This document shows positions 25,063 through 34,588 of a stretch of 64,000 nucleotides of DNA, one piece after another; the first letter of the stretch is position 1; each line of letters begins with the position of its first letter. The notes beneath the pieces are model-generated. The model had not been told where the DNA came from and ran no database searches. It saw nothing but the letters and a program-made list of their open reading frames with translations. A program made the translations under genes and the position numbers. The stretch comes from Bosea sp. BIWAKO-01 (lineage in GTDB: Bacteria; Pseudomonadota; Alphaproteobacteria; Rhizobiales; Beijerinckiaceae): assembly GCF_001748145.1 (NCBI RefSeq), contig NZ_BCQA01000001.1:2692501-2756500 (forward strand). Direction: 5' to 3'.

Positions 25063-26661
25063 GTGAAGCCTCCGTCATTCCCGATGATCGCCGCCGAGCC
25101 GGATATGGCAGAGGAGCTATCGCGCCGCAGCCTGCTGCGGCTCGTGCTTGCCAGCAGCACCTTGGCGCTTTCGCCCGCGATCATGGTCGGCGACGCTGCG
25201 GCCGAGACGCCGGTTTCCGGTGGAACGCTGACGATCGGCGCCGATGCCGATCCGATCGGGCTCGATCCGGTCACGCTCACGGCGTTCTCCTCCTATGATT
25301 TCACCAGCCTGATCTATACGGGGCTGCTGCGCTGGTCCGCGCAGATGAAGATCGAGCCCGACCTCGCGCTGAGCTACGATCAGCCCGATCCCAAGACCTA
25401 TGTCTTCCGGCTGCGTCAGGGCGTGAAATTCCACAATGGCCAGGATTTCACGGCCAATGATGTGAAGCATACTTTCGATCGCATCCTGAATCCCGCTTCC
25501 GGCAGCCGCTTGCGGGCGTCCTATTCCAGCGTCGATGCGGTCACCGTCATTGACCCCTACACCGTCAAATTCCAGTTGAACGCGACGGATGCGGCCTTCC
25601 TGAGCAATCTGGCGACCAGCCCCAATGGTGCGATCGTCCCGGCCGGCGTCGAAAATCTCAACACGCAGCCCGTCGGAACCGGCCCCTTCGTTTTCGAGGC
25701 CTATCAGCCGAACCTGCAATTCTCGCTGACCGCGCATGCGAGCTATTACGAGAAGGGGCAGCCACATCTCTCAAGGGTGGTGTTCAAGTTCTACAAGGAT
25801 CAGGCCACGCTGACTTCGGCGCTGCGATCACGGGCGATCGACATGACCTGGCTGAAGGACCCGAAGGTCGCGGCGGCGATCGCGCGGACCTCACCCAACC
25901 TGGTCTCCGCTCCCGGTCAGACCTCGCGGACCTTTCCCGTCTGGCTGAACATGAAGGCCAAGCCCCTGAACGATATCAGGGTGCGCCGCGCGCTCAGCCT
26001 TGCGACCGACCGCAAGGCCTGCCTCGACACGATCCTGGGCGGCTCGGGCAAGATCGGCGCGATGATCCCGGAGAGCCAGGTCGGCGGCTATGATGGCACC
26101 GGGGAACTGCCCTATTACAAGCATGATCCGGCCGCGGCGAAGGCCCTGCTGGCCGAGGCCGGTTATCCCGACGGCATCGATCTCGGCAATTACATCATCG
26201 TCGCAGCCAATCCGCTCGATGTCGCCTGCGCGCAGATCCTGCAGCAGCAATGGCAGGCGGCGGGAATCACGGTCAAGCTGGTGCCGATGGAGACGGCGCC
26301 ATTGTTGACCATGTGGACCACCGGTACATGGCCGACGCTGCTCTCCGTCGCCCTGTCCTGGACGCCGGATTCGGACGCGACCCTTCAATACATCACGTCG
26401 GGCAGCAATACGGGCAAAGGCATGGGATCGAACGATGCGGAACTCGACAGGATGATCCTCGAGGCCCGCGCCGAACTCGACCTCGGCCTGCGGGCGGCCA
26501 AGAATTTGGCAATCCAGCGCCACATCGCCGATCAGGCCTACATCATTCAGGTTTACCAGTACCCGCTTCGCTGGGAGATCTGGTGGAACTACGTCAAGGA
26601 TTACGTCCCGATCGCTGCGAATATCCGCTCCTTCGTGCGCACCGCATGGCTGAAAAAATAG
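25063..26661 (+). CDS. Peptide ABC transporter binding protein (SBP family 5), system 1
   Basis: 532 aa from GTG 25063, which has GGAAGGA 6 bases upstream; GTG 25048 is less likely. Tat-type leader SRRSLLRLVLASS followed by AAAETP. Family 5 hallmarks: GGTLTIGADADPIGLDP, the YVFRLRQGVKFHNGQDFTA block (cited as VKFHNGQDFTANDV), and VRRALSLATDR. Such proteins bind di- or oligopeptides, opines or related solutes. First gene of a complete five-gene importer, controlled by site B. Confidence 0.92.
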   Translation: MKPPSFPMIAAEPDMAEELSRRSLLRLVLASSTLALSPAIMVGDAAAETPVSGGTLTIGADADPIGLDPVTLTAFSSYDFTSLIYTGLLRWSAQMKIEPDLALSYDQPDPKTYVFRLRQGVKFHNGQDFTANDVKHTFDRILNPASGSRLRASYSSVDAVTVIDPYTVKFQLNATDAAFLSNLATSPNGAIVPAGVENLNTQPVGTGPFVFEAYQPNLQFSLTAHASYYEKGQPHLSRVVFKFYKDQATLTSALRSRAIDMTWLKDPKVAAAIARTSPNLVSAPGQTSRTFPVWLNMKAKPLNDIRVRRALSLATDRKACLDTILGGSGKIGAMIPESQVGGYDGTGELPYYKHDPAAAKALLAEAGYPDGIDLGNYIIVAANPLDVACAQILQQQWQAAGITVKLVPMETAPLLTMWTTGTWPTLLSVALSWTPDSDATLQYITSGSNTGKGMGSNDAELDRMILEARAELDLGLRAAKNLAIQRHIADQAYIIQVYQYPLRWEIWWNYVKDYVPIAANIRSFVRTAWLKK

Positions 26662-26698
26662 CTTCCCCCTTTGCTCTCGGCACGCTGGGCGCCGGTCG

Positions 26699-27640
26699 AT
26701 GAAGCGCTTCGTCCTGGGGCGCCTCGCCTGGATGCTGGCCATCCTGCTGGCGGTCTCCTTCATCGCCTTTGCGATGATGCGGGCCCTGCCGGGCGATTTC
26801 GCCATCGCCGCGGCGGGGTCGCAGAGCGTCGCACCAGAGGTCCTGGCGGCGATCCGGCAGGATCTTGGGCTCGATCGTTCGCTGCTGGCGCAATATTGGG
26901 CCTGGCTCGGTCATGCGATCCTTGGCGATCTCGGCACGTCCTTCGTGACGCGCCAGCCGGTCCGGCCGGAATTGTTCGACCGGCTTGCGGTGACCTTCCA
27001 GCTGACGCTGGTCGCCGCGATCATCTCGATGGTGATGGGAGTGGCGACCGGGCTTGCTGCGGCGCGCATGCGGGGCACGGTCGACTGGATCGTCCGGCTC
27101 TATAACGGCGTAATGCTGGCCGTGCCGAACTATGTGGTCGCGACGCTGATCGTGCTGCTCTTCGGCCTCTATTTCCCGCAGGTCTCGATCTTCGGCTACA
27201 CGCCGTTCCTCGAAGATCCACTCGCTAATATTGGCAGCCTGCTGCTGCCGGCGCTCGCTCTGGCCCTGGCGGTCTCGGTCACGATTTCCGAGAATACCCG
27301 TGCTGCCGTCCTCGAGGTGGCCAACCAGGATTTCGTCATGGTCGCCCGCGCGAAAGGGCTGCCTCCCGGCAGGATCCTGCGCGACTACCTTGTCCGCAAC
27401 GCCATGACGCCGGTCATTACCGCAACCGGTCTCAAGATCGCGGCGCTGCTCGGCGGCAGCATCCTGGTCGAGACCATCTTCGCCATTCCCGGAATGGGCC
27501 AATATCTGTTCGATTCCATCAATAGCCGCGACTACCCGGTGATCCAGGCCATCGTCCTGACGGCTTCCGCCATCGTGGTCGTGGTCAATACGATGATCGA
27601 CATCGCCTACGCGCGGGTCGATGCACGGGTGAAGCTGTGA
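26699..27640 (+). CDS. Peptide ABC transporter permease (DppB type), system 1
   Basis: 313-aa permease with N-terminal FVLGRLAWMLAILLAVSFIAF helix, the DppB coupling loop DFVMVARAKGLPPGRILRDYLVRNA (cited as ARAKGLPPGRILRDYLVRN) and the FAIPGMGQYLFDSINSRDYPV segment (IPGMGQYLFDSINSRDYP). About six helices. It lies 37 bases after the binding-protein gene and overlaps the next permease by 4 bases. Confidence 0.94.
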   Translation: MKRFVLGRLAWMLAILLAVSFIAFAMMRALPGDFAIAAAGSQSVAPEVLAAIRQDLGLDRSLLAQYWAWLGHAILGDLGTSFVTRQPVRPELFDRLAVTFQLTLVAAIISMVMGVATGLAAARMRGTVDWIVRLYNGVMLAVPNYVVATLIVLLFGLYFPQVSIFGYTPFLEDPLANIGSLLLPALALALAVSVTISENTRAAVLEVANQDFVMVARAKGLPPGRILRDYLVRNAMTPVITATGLKIAALLGGSILVETIFAIPGMGQYLFDSINSRDYPVIQAIVLTASAIVVVVNTMIDIAYARVDARVKL

Positions 27641-28518
27641 AGGTGATCTCGAAGAACGCAGTTCAGAACCAGGCCCTCGGCGTGCGCGCGGTCAAATGGA
27701 GGCCCCGGCTCACGCAGGGCGGACTGCTGCTCGGGATCGGACTGGCGATGTTGGCGACGATGTTGGTCGTCACGATCTTCGCGCCCTTCATTGTCCCGTT
27801 CGATCCTTCCGCGACCTCGCCCGACTCCCTCGCCGGAGCCAGTGCGCGCCACTGGCTCGGCACGGACTCGATCGGGCGCGACGTCCTCAGCCGGCTGATC
27901 GTCGGTGGCCGCACTACGCTTCTGATCACGATCACGGCCGTCTTCATCGCACTTGTCGGCGGTCTCGTTCTTGGACTGCTCTCGGGCTACCTGGGCGGCC
28001 TGGTCGATGACGTGATCATGCGCGTTCTGGATGTGGTCTTCGCCTTCCCGGTGATGCTTCTCGCGATTGCGGTGGTTGCAGCCCTGGGGCCGACCATTCC
28101 CAATCTGATCCTGACCATCGCCATCGTGTATACGCCGGCCATGGCCAGGGTGGTGCGCGCGCCCGTGCTCAGCGTGAAGCAATGGGACCATGTCGAGGCC
28201 GCGCGCAGTATCGGCATGAGCGAATTCCGGCTGGTTCTCCGCCATATTCTGCCGCTCGTGGTCTCGCCAATCCTTGTGGCGACTAGCCTGACCCTGTCCC
28301 AGACGATCTTTACGGTGACGGCGCTGTCCTTCCTCGGGCTCGGCCCGCCACCGCCCGATCCGAACTGGGGCGGCATGCTGTCCGAAGCGCGCCAATTCAT
28401 GGAACTGGCGCCGCTGACCGTAATCGGTCCCGCCGCCGCGATCGTGTTCGCGACGCTGACCTTCATCATCCTGGCCAATGGCCTGCGCGACGTATTCGAT
28501 GTCGGGAGCGTGCGATGA
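27637..28518 (+). CDS. Peptide ABC transporter permease (DppC type), system 1
   Basis: 293 aa from GTG 27637, overlapping the previous stop. DppC landmarks: WLGTDSIGRDVLSRLIVGGR, coupling loop EAARSIGMSEFRLVLRHILP and ALSFLGLGPPPPDPNWGGML (PPPDPNWGGML). Heterodimer partner of the DppB-type subunit. Overlaps the first ATPase gene by 4 bases. Confidence 0.94.
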   Translation: MKVISKNAVQNQALGVRAVKWRPRLTQGGLLLGIGLAMLATMLVVTIFAPFIVPFDPSATSPDSLAGASARHWLGTDSIGRDVLSRLIVGGRTTLLITITAVFIALVGGLVLGLLSGYLGGLVDDVIMRVLDVVFAFPVMLLAIAVVAALGPTIPNLILTIAIVYTPAMARVVRAPVLSVKQWDHVEAARSIGMSEFRLVLRHILPLVVSPILVATSLTLSQTIFTVTALSFLGLGPPPPDPNWGGMLSEARQFMELAPLTVIGPAAAIVFATLTFIILANGLRDVFDVGSVR

Positions 28519-29333
28519 CCGGCACTGGTCCGCTCCTGAGTGTCCGCAACCTCACTGCCAGCGTCACCACGCGCCGCGAGGTCATCCAGGCCGTGCGAGG
28601 CATCTCCTTCGATATCGGCACTGATGAGGCGGTCGGTTTCGTCGGCGAATCCGGTTGCGGCAAGAGCGTCACGGCCAAGGCTCTGATGCGGCTCACGCCT
28701 GAAGGCACCTCTGTCGCGCTTGGTGGCGAGGTCCGCTTCGTCGGGCAGGACATCCTGGCAAAGAGCGAGGCGGAGATGCGCGCCCTGCGCGGACGGCGCA
28801 TCGCCATGGTCTTCCAGGACCCGATGACATCGCTCAATCCGGTGCTGAGCGTTGCCGCGCAGATGACCGATATGCTCCGCCACCACACCGGGCTGTCCGG
28901 CAAGGCGGCGCGGGAACGCTGCATCGAGCTGCTCGCCCAGGTCGGGATACCCGATGCGGCGCGGCGCCTCGACGATCATCCGCACGAGTTCTCGGGCGGC
29001 ATGCGCCAACGCGTCATGATCGCGATGGCGATTTCCTGCGAGCCGGACCTGCTGATCGCCGATGAGCCGACGACGGCGCTCGACGTCACCGTGCAGGCGC
29101 AGATCCTGCGGCTGCTGTTGCGGCTGAAAGAGGAGCGCGGCATGGCGTTGATGCTGATCACCCATGATTTCGGCGTCGTGGCCGGCATGGTCGACCGGGT
29201 CAACGTGATGTATCGCGGCGAGATCGTCGAAGCCGGAGCGATCGAGAACGTCTTCGCCTCCCCTCAGCACGCCTATACGCGAGCCCTGCTCGATGCCGTG
29301 CCGCGTCTTGATAGCGCCGGGCAGATGCGATGA
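28515..29333 (+). CDS. Peptide ABC transporter ATPase (DppD type), system 1
   Basis: 272-aa ATPase. Walker [16 protein letters not shown]-loop in [13 protein letters not shown], signature [14 protein letters not shown], Walker [15 protein letters not shown], and the C-terminal [12 protein letters not shown] oligopeptide-transporter extension. Overlaps both neighbours by 4 bases (ATGA). These subunits could also serve the ATPase-less second importer downstream. Confidence 0.95.
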   Translation: MTGTGPLLSVRNLTASVTTRREVIQAVRGISFDIGTDEAVGFVGESGCGKSVTAKALMRLTPEGTSVALGGEVRFVGQDILAKSEAEMRALRGRRIAMVFQDPMTSLNPVLSVAAQMTDMLRHHTGLSGKAARERCIELLAQVGIPDAARRLDDHPHEFSGGMRQRVMIAMAISCEPDLLIADEPTTALDVTVQAQILRLLLRLKEERGMALMLITHDFGVVAGMVDRVNVMYRGEIVEAGAIENVFASPQHAYTRALLDAVPRLDSAGQMR

Positions 29334-30364
29334 CCGGTCACAATCCCGCTGCACTCGCCGAGGCGCTGTCGACGCCACTGCTTCAGGTCCGCGATCTGTC
29401 GGTGCGCTTTCCCGGCAGGGGCGACGGCAAGGCGCTGAAGGCGGTCGATCGCGTCTCCTTCGATATCGGGCCCGGCCAGACGCTGGGGCTCGTCGGGCAG
29501 TCCGGTTCGGGCAAGAGCACGACCGGCCGGGCGATCCTGCAGCTGCAGAAGACATATTCCGGCTCGGTGAAACTGCTCGGCGAGGAATTGACCACGATGC
29601 CGGCCGCACGATTGCGGCAGATGCGGCGCCATATGCAGTTCGTGCTGCAGAATCCGTATTCGAGCTTGCACCCACGCATGACGATCGGACAGATCCTGCG
29701 CGAGCCGCTTCAGGTGCATCGCTCGGTGCCTCCTGCCCGGCTGCAGGAACGTGTCGCCGAGCTTCTGGACCTGGTCAGCCTCGATCCGGGGATGATGCAG
29801 CGCTACCCGCACGAATTCTCCGGCGGCCAGCGCCAGCGCGTCGTCATCGCCCGGGCACTGGCGGTCAACCCGGATTTCATCGTCTGCGACGAGCCGGTCT
29901 CGGCGCTCGACGTCCGCACCCAGGCGCAGATCGTGGACCTGTTGCAGTCGCTTCAGGCGAAACTCGGCCTTTCTTACCTGTTCATCGCGCATGATCTCGC
30001 GATCGTTCGCGAAGTCGCCGGTCGCGTGGCGGTGATGTATCGGGGCCGGGTCGTCGAAATGGGCAGCGCCGCTCAAGTCTATGACAGCCCCGCCCATCCC
30101 TATACGCGCGTATTGCTGGATGCGGTGCCGGTCCCGGATCCCGTCCGCCAACGCGAACGGCTCCGGCGGCCGCCGCCGGATCTGCGCTTTCTCGAAGGCG
30201 ATGGCGGCGGCTGTGTCCACGGCGACGATCACGCGAGCAGCAACAGTGCGGAGTGGCACGAAGTCGAGGCAGGTCACGGCGTCTCGTGCCGCTATTGGCC
30301 GCGCCGGGAAGCGCTGCCTCGTGAGCCAAGCGAGGTCGGGAATACAGGTTCGTCGGCCCTGTGA
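29330..30364 (+). CDS. Peptide ABC transporter ATPase (DppF type), system 1
   Basis: 344-aa ATPase. Walker A GQSGSGKSTTGRAIL, Q-loop FVLQNPYSSLHPRM, signature FSGGQRQRVVIARAL, Walker B FIVCDEPVSALDV, C-terminal HPYTRVLLDAVPVPDP. The tail beyond ~300 holds Cys and His residues (GGCVHGDDH, GHGVSCRYW), as in DppF/OppF subunits that carry a Cys cluster. Last gene of system 1. Confidence 0.95.
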   Translation: MTGHNPAALAEALSTPLLQVRDLSVRFPGRGDGKALKAVDRVSFDIGPGQTLGLVGQSGSGKSTTGRAILQLQKTYSGSVKLLGEELTTMPAARLRQMRRHMQFVLQNPYSSLHPRMTIGQILREPLQVHRSVPPARLQERVAELLDLVSLDPGMMQRYPHEFSGGQRQRVVIARALAVNPDFIVCDEPVSALDVRTQAQIVDLLQSLQAKLGLSYLFIAHDLAIVREVAGRVAVMYRGRVVEMGSAAQVYDSPAHPYTRVLLDAVPVPDPVRQRERLRRPPPDLRFLEGDGGGCVHGDDHASSNSAEWHEVEAGHGVSCRYWPRREALPREPSEVGNTGSSAL

Positions 30365-30375
30365 AGATTGGAGCG

Positions 30376-30430
30376 GTTTCTTCTTGCGAAACAGGGAATC
30401 CTTGACCCGAAATGGCGCCGTCAGTACGTT
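30376..30430 (+). promoter_or_regulatory. Operator and promoter, site C (M81 copy 3)
   Basis: GTTTC-N7-GAAAC (30376-30392, perfect arms), 9 bases, TTGACC (30402-30407), 17 bases, TACGTT (30425-30430). Predicted transcription start about 120 bases before the M81 start codon. Same geometry as sites A, B and D. Confidence 0.65.
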
Positions 30431-30555
30431 TTTCCCATGTTTTGGCGCATTGCGACAGGTTCAACCGGCGTGAGCGCTCAATAGCGAGGTGTGCGAGCCA
30501 TTGAGATCGCCTTGCCGTCTCGGCTGGCGAACCGTCGTTTTCCGGGAGGGATTCT

Positions 30556-32064
30556 GTGCGCTTGGCCTTGATTCACATTGTGCAGGAAACGAACGATTTC
30601 AATCCTGTACCGACCACGCTCGCAGATTTCGAGGCATTCGGCCTGTATGAGGGGGCCGAGATCGCGCGTCAGTTTGGCGAGATCGGGCAGATCGGCGGTC
30701 ACTATGCAGCGGTGGCCGAATCCGGCCTTGCGGTCGAGACGATCCCGATCATCAGGGCCTGGAGTGTCGCCGGCGGCCGGATTACGCGCGCGGCGTTCGA
30801 TTTCTTTCAGGACAAGATCCGGGCCGGGCTCGCGGCTGTCGGCCCGATCGACGGACTCGTCCTGCAACTCCACGGTGCCGCTGCGGCCGAGAATATCGAC
30901 GATGTCGAAGGCGAGCAGGCCGAGCTCTGCCGTTCGATCCTCGGATCCGAAGTCCCGATCCTGCTCGGCCTCGATCATCACGCCAACATCACCCGCAAGA
31001 TCATGGCCAATTGCACGGCGATCGTCGGGCACCGCACGCAGCCGCATGACGTCTTCGATACCGGCAAGATCGGGACGGCTCTGTTACTCAAGATTCTCGC
31101 GGAGAAGCGCCGACCGGTGATGGCCTGGCGCAAGATTCCGCTGCTGTCGCATCAAGAGCAGTTCCTGACGTCGAAGGGGCCGATGAAGTGCTGGTTCGAT
31201 CGGGCTCGCGAGCTGGAGTCCGATGAGCGCGTGCTGCAGGCGTCGAACTATCCGATGCAGCCCTGGCTCGACGTCGCCGAGGGCGGCTGGTCGACGATCG
31301 TCGTCACGGATGGCGACTCGTCCCTGGCCGAGACCCTGGCGGATGAGCTCGCCGACCTCGCCTGGTCGATGCGCGATGATTTCCAGGTCCGGGAGGCCGT
31401 CTCGGTCGACGAGGCCGTGCGCAAGGCCGACGCTGCGGAGCGCGGTATGGTCGTGCTCAGCGACACCGGCGATACCGTCTTCGGTGGCTCCGCCGGCGAC
31501 AGCAACCTGATCCTGGAATCGATCCTCAGGCTCGGCATCGGCAGCCGCGCGCTGATCCCGCTGATTTCGCCGCAGGCGGTCGCGACGCTGGTTGCGGCCG
31601 GCGAGGGCGCGCAAGTGACGCTCCCGCTGGGCGGCGATGCGGCGCCGGCGTTCTTTACGCCACTCGACGTCACCGGCACGGTCCGGCGAATCGGGGGCGG
31701 GCCCGTGCCGCTGATCTACAACCACCAGAACGAGGTCGATATGGGCCGGGTCGTTGTTTTCGACGTCGGGCCCGTGACCCTCCTGATCAGCGAATTGCGC
31801 GGAGTCGCCGGCAATGTGCCGGGCGTCTACGAAGCCTTCGGCGTCGATCTCGCCGACTACAAGATGGCTGTCCTCAAGACGGCGTCGAATTTCCAATATT
31901 TCGCGCCGATCTCCTCGGAGGTCATTCGTGCCGATACGCGCGGGCCCGGGCAGTCGGACGTCTTCACCTTGCCCTGGGCGCGGATTCCGCGCCCCGTCTA
32001 TCCACTTGAAACAATAAGCGACTGGCGGGCGCATTCGTCCCAGCCAGGAGCGGGGATGAGCTGA
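30556..32064 (+). CDS. M81 family metallopeptidase, copy 3
   Basis: 502 aa from GTG 30556 with GGGAGG upstream. Metal-site region GLDHHANIT (D140, H142) and RTQPHDVFD (H164), LHGA at 105-108, and the MlrC C-terminal domain with LSDTGDTVFGGSAGDSN. The downstream histidine motif is PHDVFD where copies 1 and 2 have PHTD, so substrate handling may differ. It heads a second peptide-import operon and is driven by site C. Confidence 0.9.
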   Translation: MRLALIHIVQETNDFNPVPTTLADFEAFGLYEGAEIARQFGEIGQIGGHYAAVAESGLAVETIPIIRAWSVAGGRITRAAFDFFQDKIRAGLAAVGPIDGLVLQLHGAAAAENIDDVEGEQAELCRSILGSEVPILLGLDHHANITRKIMANCTAIVGHRTQPHDVFDTGKIGTALLLKILAEKRRPVMAWRKIPLLSHQEQFLTSKGPMKCWFDRARELESDERVLQASNYPMQPWLDVAEGGWSTIVVTDGDSSLAETLADELADLAWSMRDDFQVREAVSVDEAVRKADAAERGMVVLSDTGDTVFGGSAGDSNLILESILRLGIGSRALIPLISPQAVATLVAAGEGAQVTLPLGGDAAPAFFTPLDVTGTVRRIGGGPVPLIYNHQNEVDMGRVVVFDVGPVTLLISELRGVAGNVPGVYEAFGVDLADYKMAVLKTASNFQYFAPISSEVIRADTRGPGQSDVFTLPWARIPRPVYPLETISDWRAHSSQPGAGMS

Positions 32065-32097
32065 CACGAAGACCAACCAAAAAGGGGAGTATGCCGG

Positions 32098-33639
32098 ATG
32101 ACCACCGTATCGCGACGTCAATTCTGCATGGGGGGCATCGCCCTGGCTGCAGCAGCTCCCCTGGCGATCTCACTCCCGGCCGTCGCTCAGCAACTGAAGG
32201 GCGGCACGTTGCGTGTCGCAGTGCTGAGCGAACTCGCCAATTACGATCCGCAGCAGCTCTCGACCGTCAATTTCCATGTCATCAAGAACCTCTATGACAG
32301 CCTGATCGAGTATACGCCCGAGGGAAAGCCGGAGCCGAGCCTGGCGACCGAGTGGACGATCGCTCCCGACAAGACCTCGGTCAGCGTGAAGCTTCGCGAC
32401 GGTGTGACCTTCCATAGTGGCACGCCGTTCAAGGCTGATTCCGTGTTGGCGACGCTGCAGAAGGGAGCCGATCCCAAGCGCGGCAAGAACGTCTTTTCCA
32501 CGATGTCGATCGTCAAGGACTGGTCGGCGCCCGATGACCGGACGGTGGTGATCAACTTCAAGGCCCCGGTTCCGGAACGGCAGATCCTCGACCTCCTGCA
32601 GTTCCTGATCCCGATCGAGGCAAAGGGCATCGATACGGTCGAGACGGTTCCGGCCGGTACCGGCCCCTTCACTCTGGTAAGCCGCGCGGTCGGGCAGGGA
32701 CTGCGCCTCAAGGCCAACCCGAACTACTGGCGTGAGAAGCAGCCGATCGTGCAGGATCTCGTCTTCACTGTTTTCAGCGAGGATGCGGCGGCGAGCGCGG
32801 CGCTCGAGTCGGGCGCCGTCGACATCATCTATAACGGCTCCTCGCGTAGCGCCGTGCGCCTCAAGAGCGCGGGCTACCAGGTCTTTTCCGGGCCGGGCAA
32901 GCTCGTCCAGGTTTTCCGTATCAACTCGACTCGCGGCCCCTTCCGCAACAAATCCTACCGCCAGGCCTTTAACCACCTGATGGATCGAGCGGGCATCCTG
33001 CGCGTCGGCTATGCCGGCATGGGCGAGGTTGTGGCGCAGCCCTGGGCGCCGGCAAGCCCGGCCTTCGACGCGAGCTACACCAAGACCTATGCCTACGATC
33101 TCGACAAGGCGAAGGCCTTGCTTGCTGCATCCGGCCTCTCGGCAGCCGAGATGAAAGACTGGAAGATGCTGGTCAATGGCAGTGACGAGGCCTCGGTCCA
33201 GATCAGCCAGATCGTGCAGGCCTCTCTCGGCAAGGTCGGGATTCCGATCGAGCTTGACATCCGCCAGGGGGCCGAATTCGTCAGCGCCCTGCTGGGTGGT
33301 GATTTCGCGGCGGTCTTCGGCGCGGTCGGCAATGTCCAGAAATTCCCGTCGCGCCTGACGACGAATTCGATCTACCGAACCTCGCAGAATCCGATCCTCA
33401 AGGACCCGCACCCGCATCCGACCTATGTCGCGGCGATTGCCAAGGTCGATGGCGCGTCGGGCGGAGCGGCAGAGGTCAAGGCCTCCTATGACAACCTGAA
33501 TAAGGTGCTGGTGGACGAGGCCTTCGCGATACCGACCAATTCCTACGAGGTCGGTCTGATCGTCGCTTCCGATAAGGTCGCCGGGGTGACACTCGAAATC
33601 GACAACCTCTTCGTCGCGCGGACGATCGGGTTCAAGTAA
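32098..33639 (+). CDS. Peptide ABC transporter binding protein (SBP family 5), system 2
   Basis: 513 aa. Tat-type leader VSRRQFCMGG and cleavage near AVAQQ. Family 5 features: KGGTLRVAVLSELANYDPQQ (cited as GGTLRVAVLSELANYDP), VSVKLRDGVTFHSGTPFKAD (DGVTFHSGTPF) and RQAFNHLMDR. GGGGAG lies 8 bases before the ATG at 32098. It follows M81 copy 3 by 33 bases, so import and hydrolysis are linked. Confidence 0.92.
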   Translation: MTTVSRRQFCMGGIALAAAAPLAISLPAVAQQLKGGTLRVAVLSELANYDPQQLSTVNFHVIKNLYDSLIEYTPEGKPEPSLATEWTIAPDKTSVSVKLRDGVTFHSGTPFKADSVLATLQKGADPKRGKNVFSTMSIVKDWSAPDDRTVVINFKAPVPERQILDLLQFLIPIEAKGIDTVETVPAGTGPFTLVSRAVGQGLRLKANPNYWREKQPIVQDLVFTVFSEDAAASAALESGAVDIIYNGSSRSAVRLKSAGYQVFSGPGKLVQVFRINSTRGPFRNKSYRQAFNHLMDRAGILRVGYAGMGEVVAQPWAPASPAFDASYTKTYAYDLDKAKALLAASGLSAAEMKDWKMLVNGSDEASVQISQIVQASLGKVGIPIELDIRQGAEFVSALLGGDFAAVFGAVGNVQKFPSRLTTNSIYRTSQNPILKDPHPHPTYVAAIAKVDGASGGAAEVKASYDNLNKVLVDEAFAIPTNSYEVGLIVASDKVAGVTLEIDNLFVARTIGFK

Positions 33640-33684
33640 TGGGGAGCGGCGAGGCGGGACGCCGTCGCCCGGCCGCAACCGCGG

Positions 33685-33711
33685 CGCCACGCAGCCCATG
33701 GCTGCGTGGCG
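33685..33711 (+). repeat. Perfect 12-bp hairpin between binding-protein and permease genes
   Basis: CGCCACGCAGCC (33685-33696), loop CAT, GGCTGCGTGGCG (33700-33711). No T-run. Such intercistronic stems usually protect the binding-protein mRNA or reduce read-through, giving an excess of binding protein. The ATG at 33698 lies in its loop, which argues against that start for the permease. Confidence 0.7.
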
Positions 33712-33718
33712 TGACGCG

Positions 33719-34588
33719 ATGAGCGCGACCTTGGGATCGACCTGGCAAGTGTTGCGCCGGCTTTCTGCTCGTCGTGGGACGTCGCTGAGTTTCGCCTTCC
33801 TGCTGCTGGTGGCACTGGCGGCGGTGTTTGCCGATGTGCTCCCCCTGGACCCGCTGACGCAGAACCTGGCGGACTCGCTGATGCCACCATCGGCTTCCGC
33901 CTGGTTTGGCACCGACGAGCTTGGGCGCGATATCCTGGCGCGCGTGGTCTATGGCGCGCGGACGTCGCTCGTCACCGCCTTCGGTGCCGTCGTTATCGCG
34001 GCGCTAGTCGGCGTGCCGGTCGGGCTCGTTGCCGGCTTTTTCGGGGATTGGCGCGATTCAGTGCTGATGCGCTGCATCGATGTCTTGCTGGCGCTGCCGA
34101 ACATCCTGTTCGCCATGGCGCTGATCGCCGTGCTCGGCCGCAGCCAGGCGGCGGCCCTGGTCGCGGTCGGTATTGCTGGAATACCGAATTTCGCGCGGAT
34201 CGCGCGGGCGCAGGTCATGGCTCTGCGCCAACTCGATTTCGTCACGGCCGTGCGCAGCTTCGGTGGCGGCTCCTCCTACATCATGTTCCGCACCATCCTG
34301 CCCAACGCGCTGAGTCCGCTGGTCGTCCAGGCGATCGTGCTCGCCTCGGTCGCGATCCTGCTGGAGGCTGCGCTCGCCTTTCTCGGAGTTGGCGTGCCGC
34401 CGCCGACGCCGAGCTGGGGCGAAATGCTGCGAACGGGGAAATCCTATCTGCACGAGGCGCCGACCTACGCCGTGCTGCCCGGTCTCGTGCTGACTTTGAC
34501 GATCCTCTCTTTCGATACGATCGGCCGCGCCCTGACCGCACTGCTCGACAGGCAGGATACTGGCATTCCGGAGCGCAGGGGGCGATGA
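33719..34588 (+). CDS. Peptide ABC transporter permease (DppC type), system 2
   Basis: 289 aa from ATG 33719; the in-frame ATG at 33698 sits inside a hairpin. DppC marks: WFGTDELGRDILARVVYGAR, coupling region VRSFGGGSSYIMFRTILPN and EAALAFLGVGVPPPTPSWGEML (VGVPPPTPSWGEML). About six helices. Order is permease C then B, the reverse of system 1, with a 4-base overlap to the next gene. Confidence 0.92.
   Translation: MSATLGSTWQVLRRLSARRGTSLSFAFLLLVALAAVFADVLPLDPLTQNLADSLMPPSASAWFGTDELGRDILARVVYGARTSLVTAFGAVVIAALVGVPVGLVAGFFGDWRDSVLMRCIDVLLALPNILFAMALIAVLGRSQAAALVAVGIAGIPNFARIARAQVMALRQLDFVTAVRSFGGGSSYIMFRTILPNALSPLVVQAIVLASVAILLEAALAFLGVGVPPPTPSWGEMLRTGKSYLHEAPTYAVLPGLVLTLTILSFDTIGRALTALLDRQDTGIPERRGR

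Noticed and set aside
34048..34584. Extension of the DppB-type permease frame over the DppC-type gene
   Set aside because: Arg/Gly-rich out-of-frame text; ATG 34585 overlaps the preceding stop as ATGA and gives the standard DppB N-terminus.
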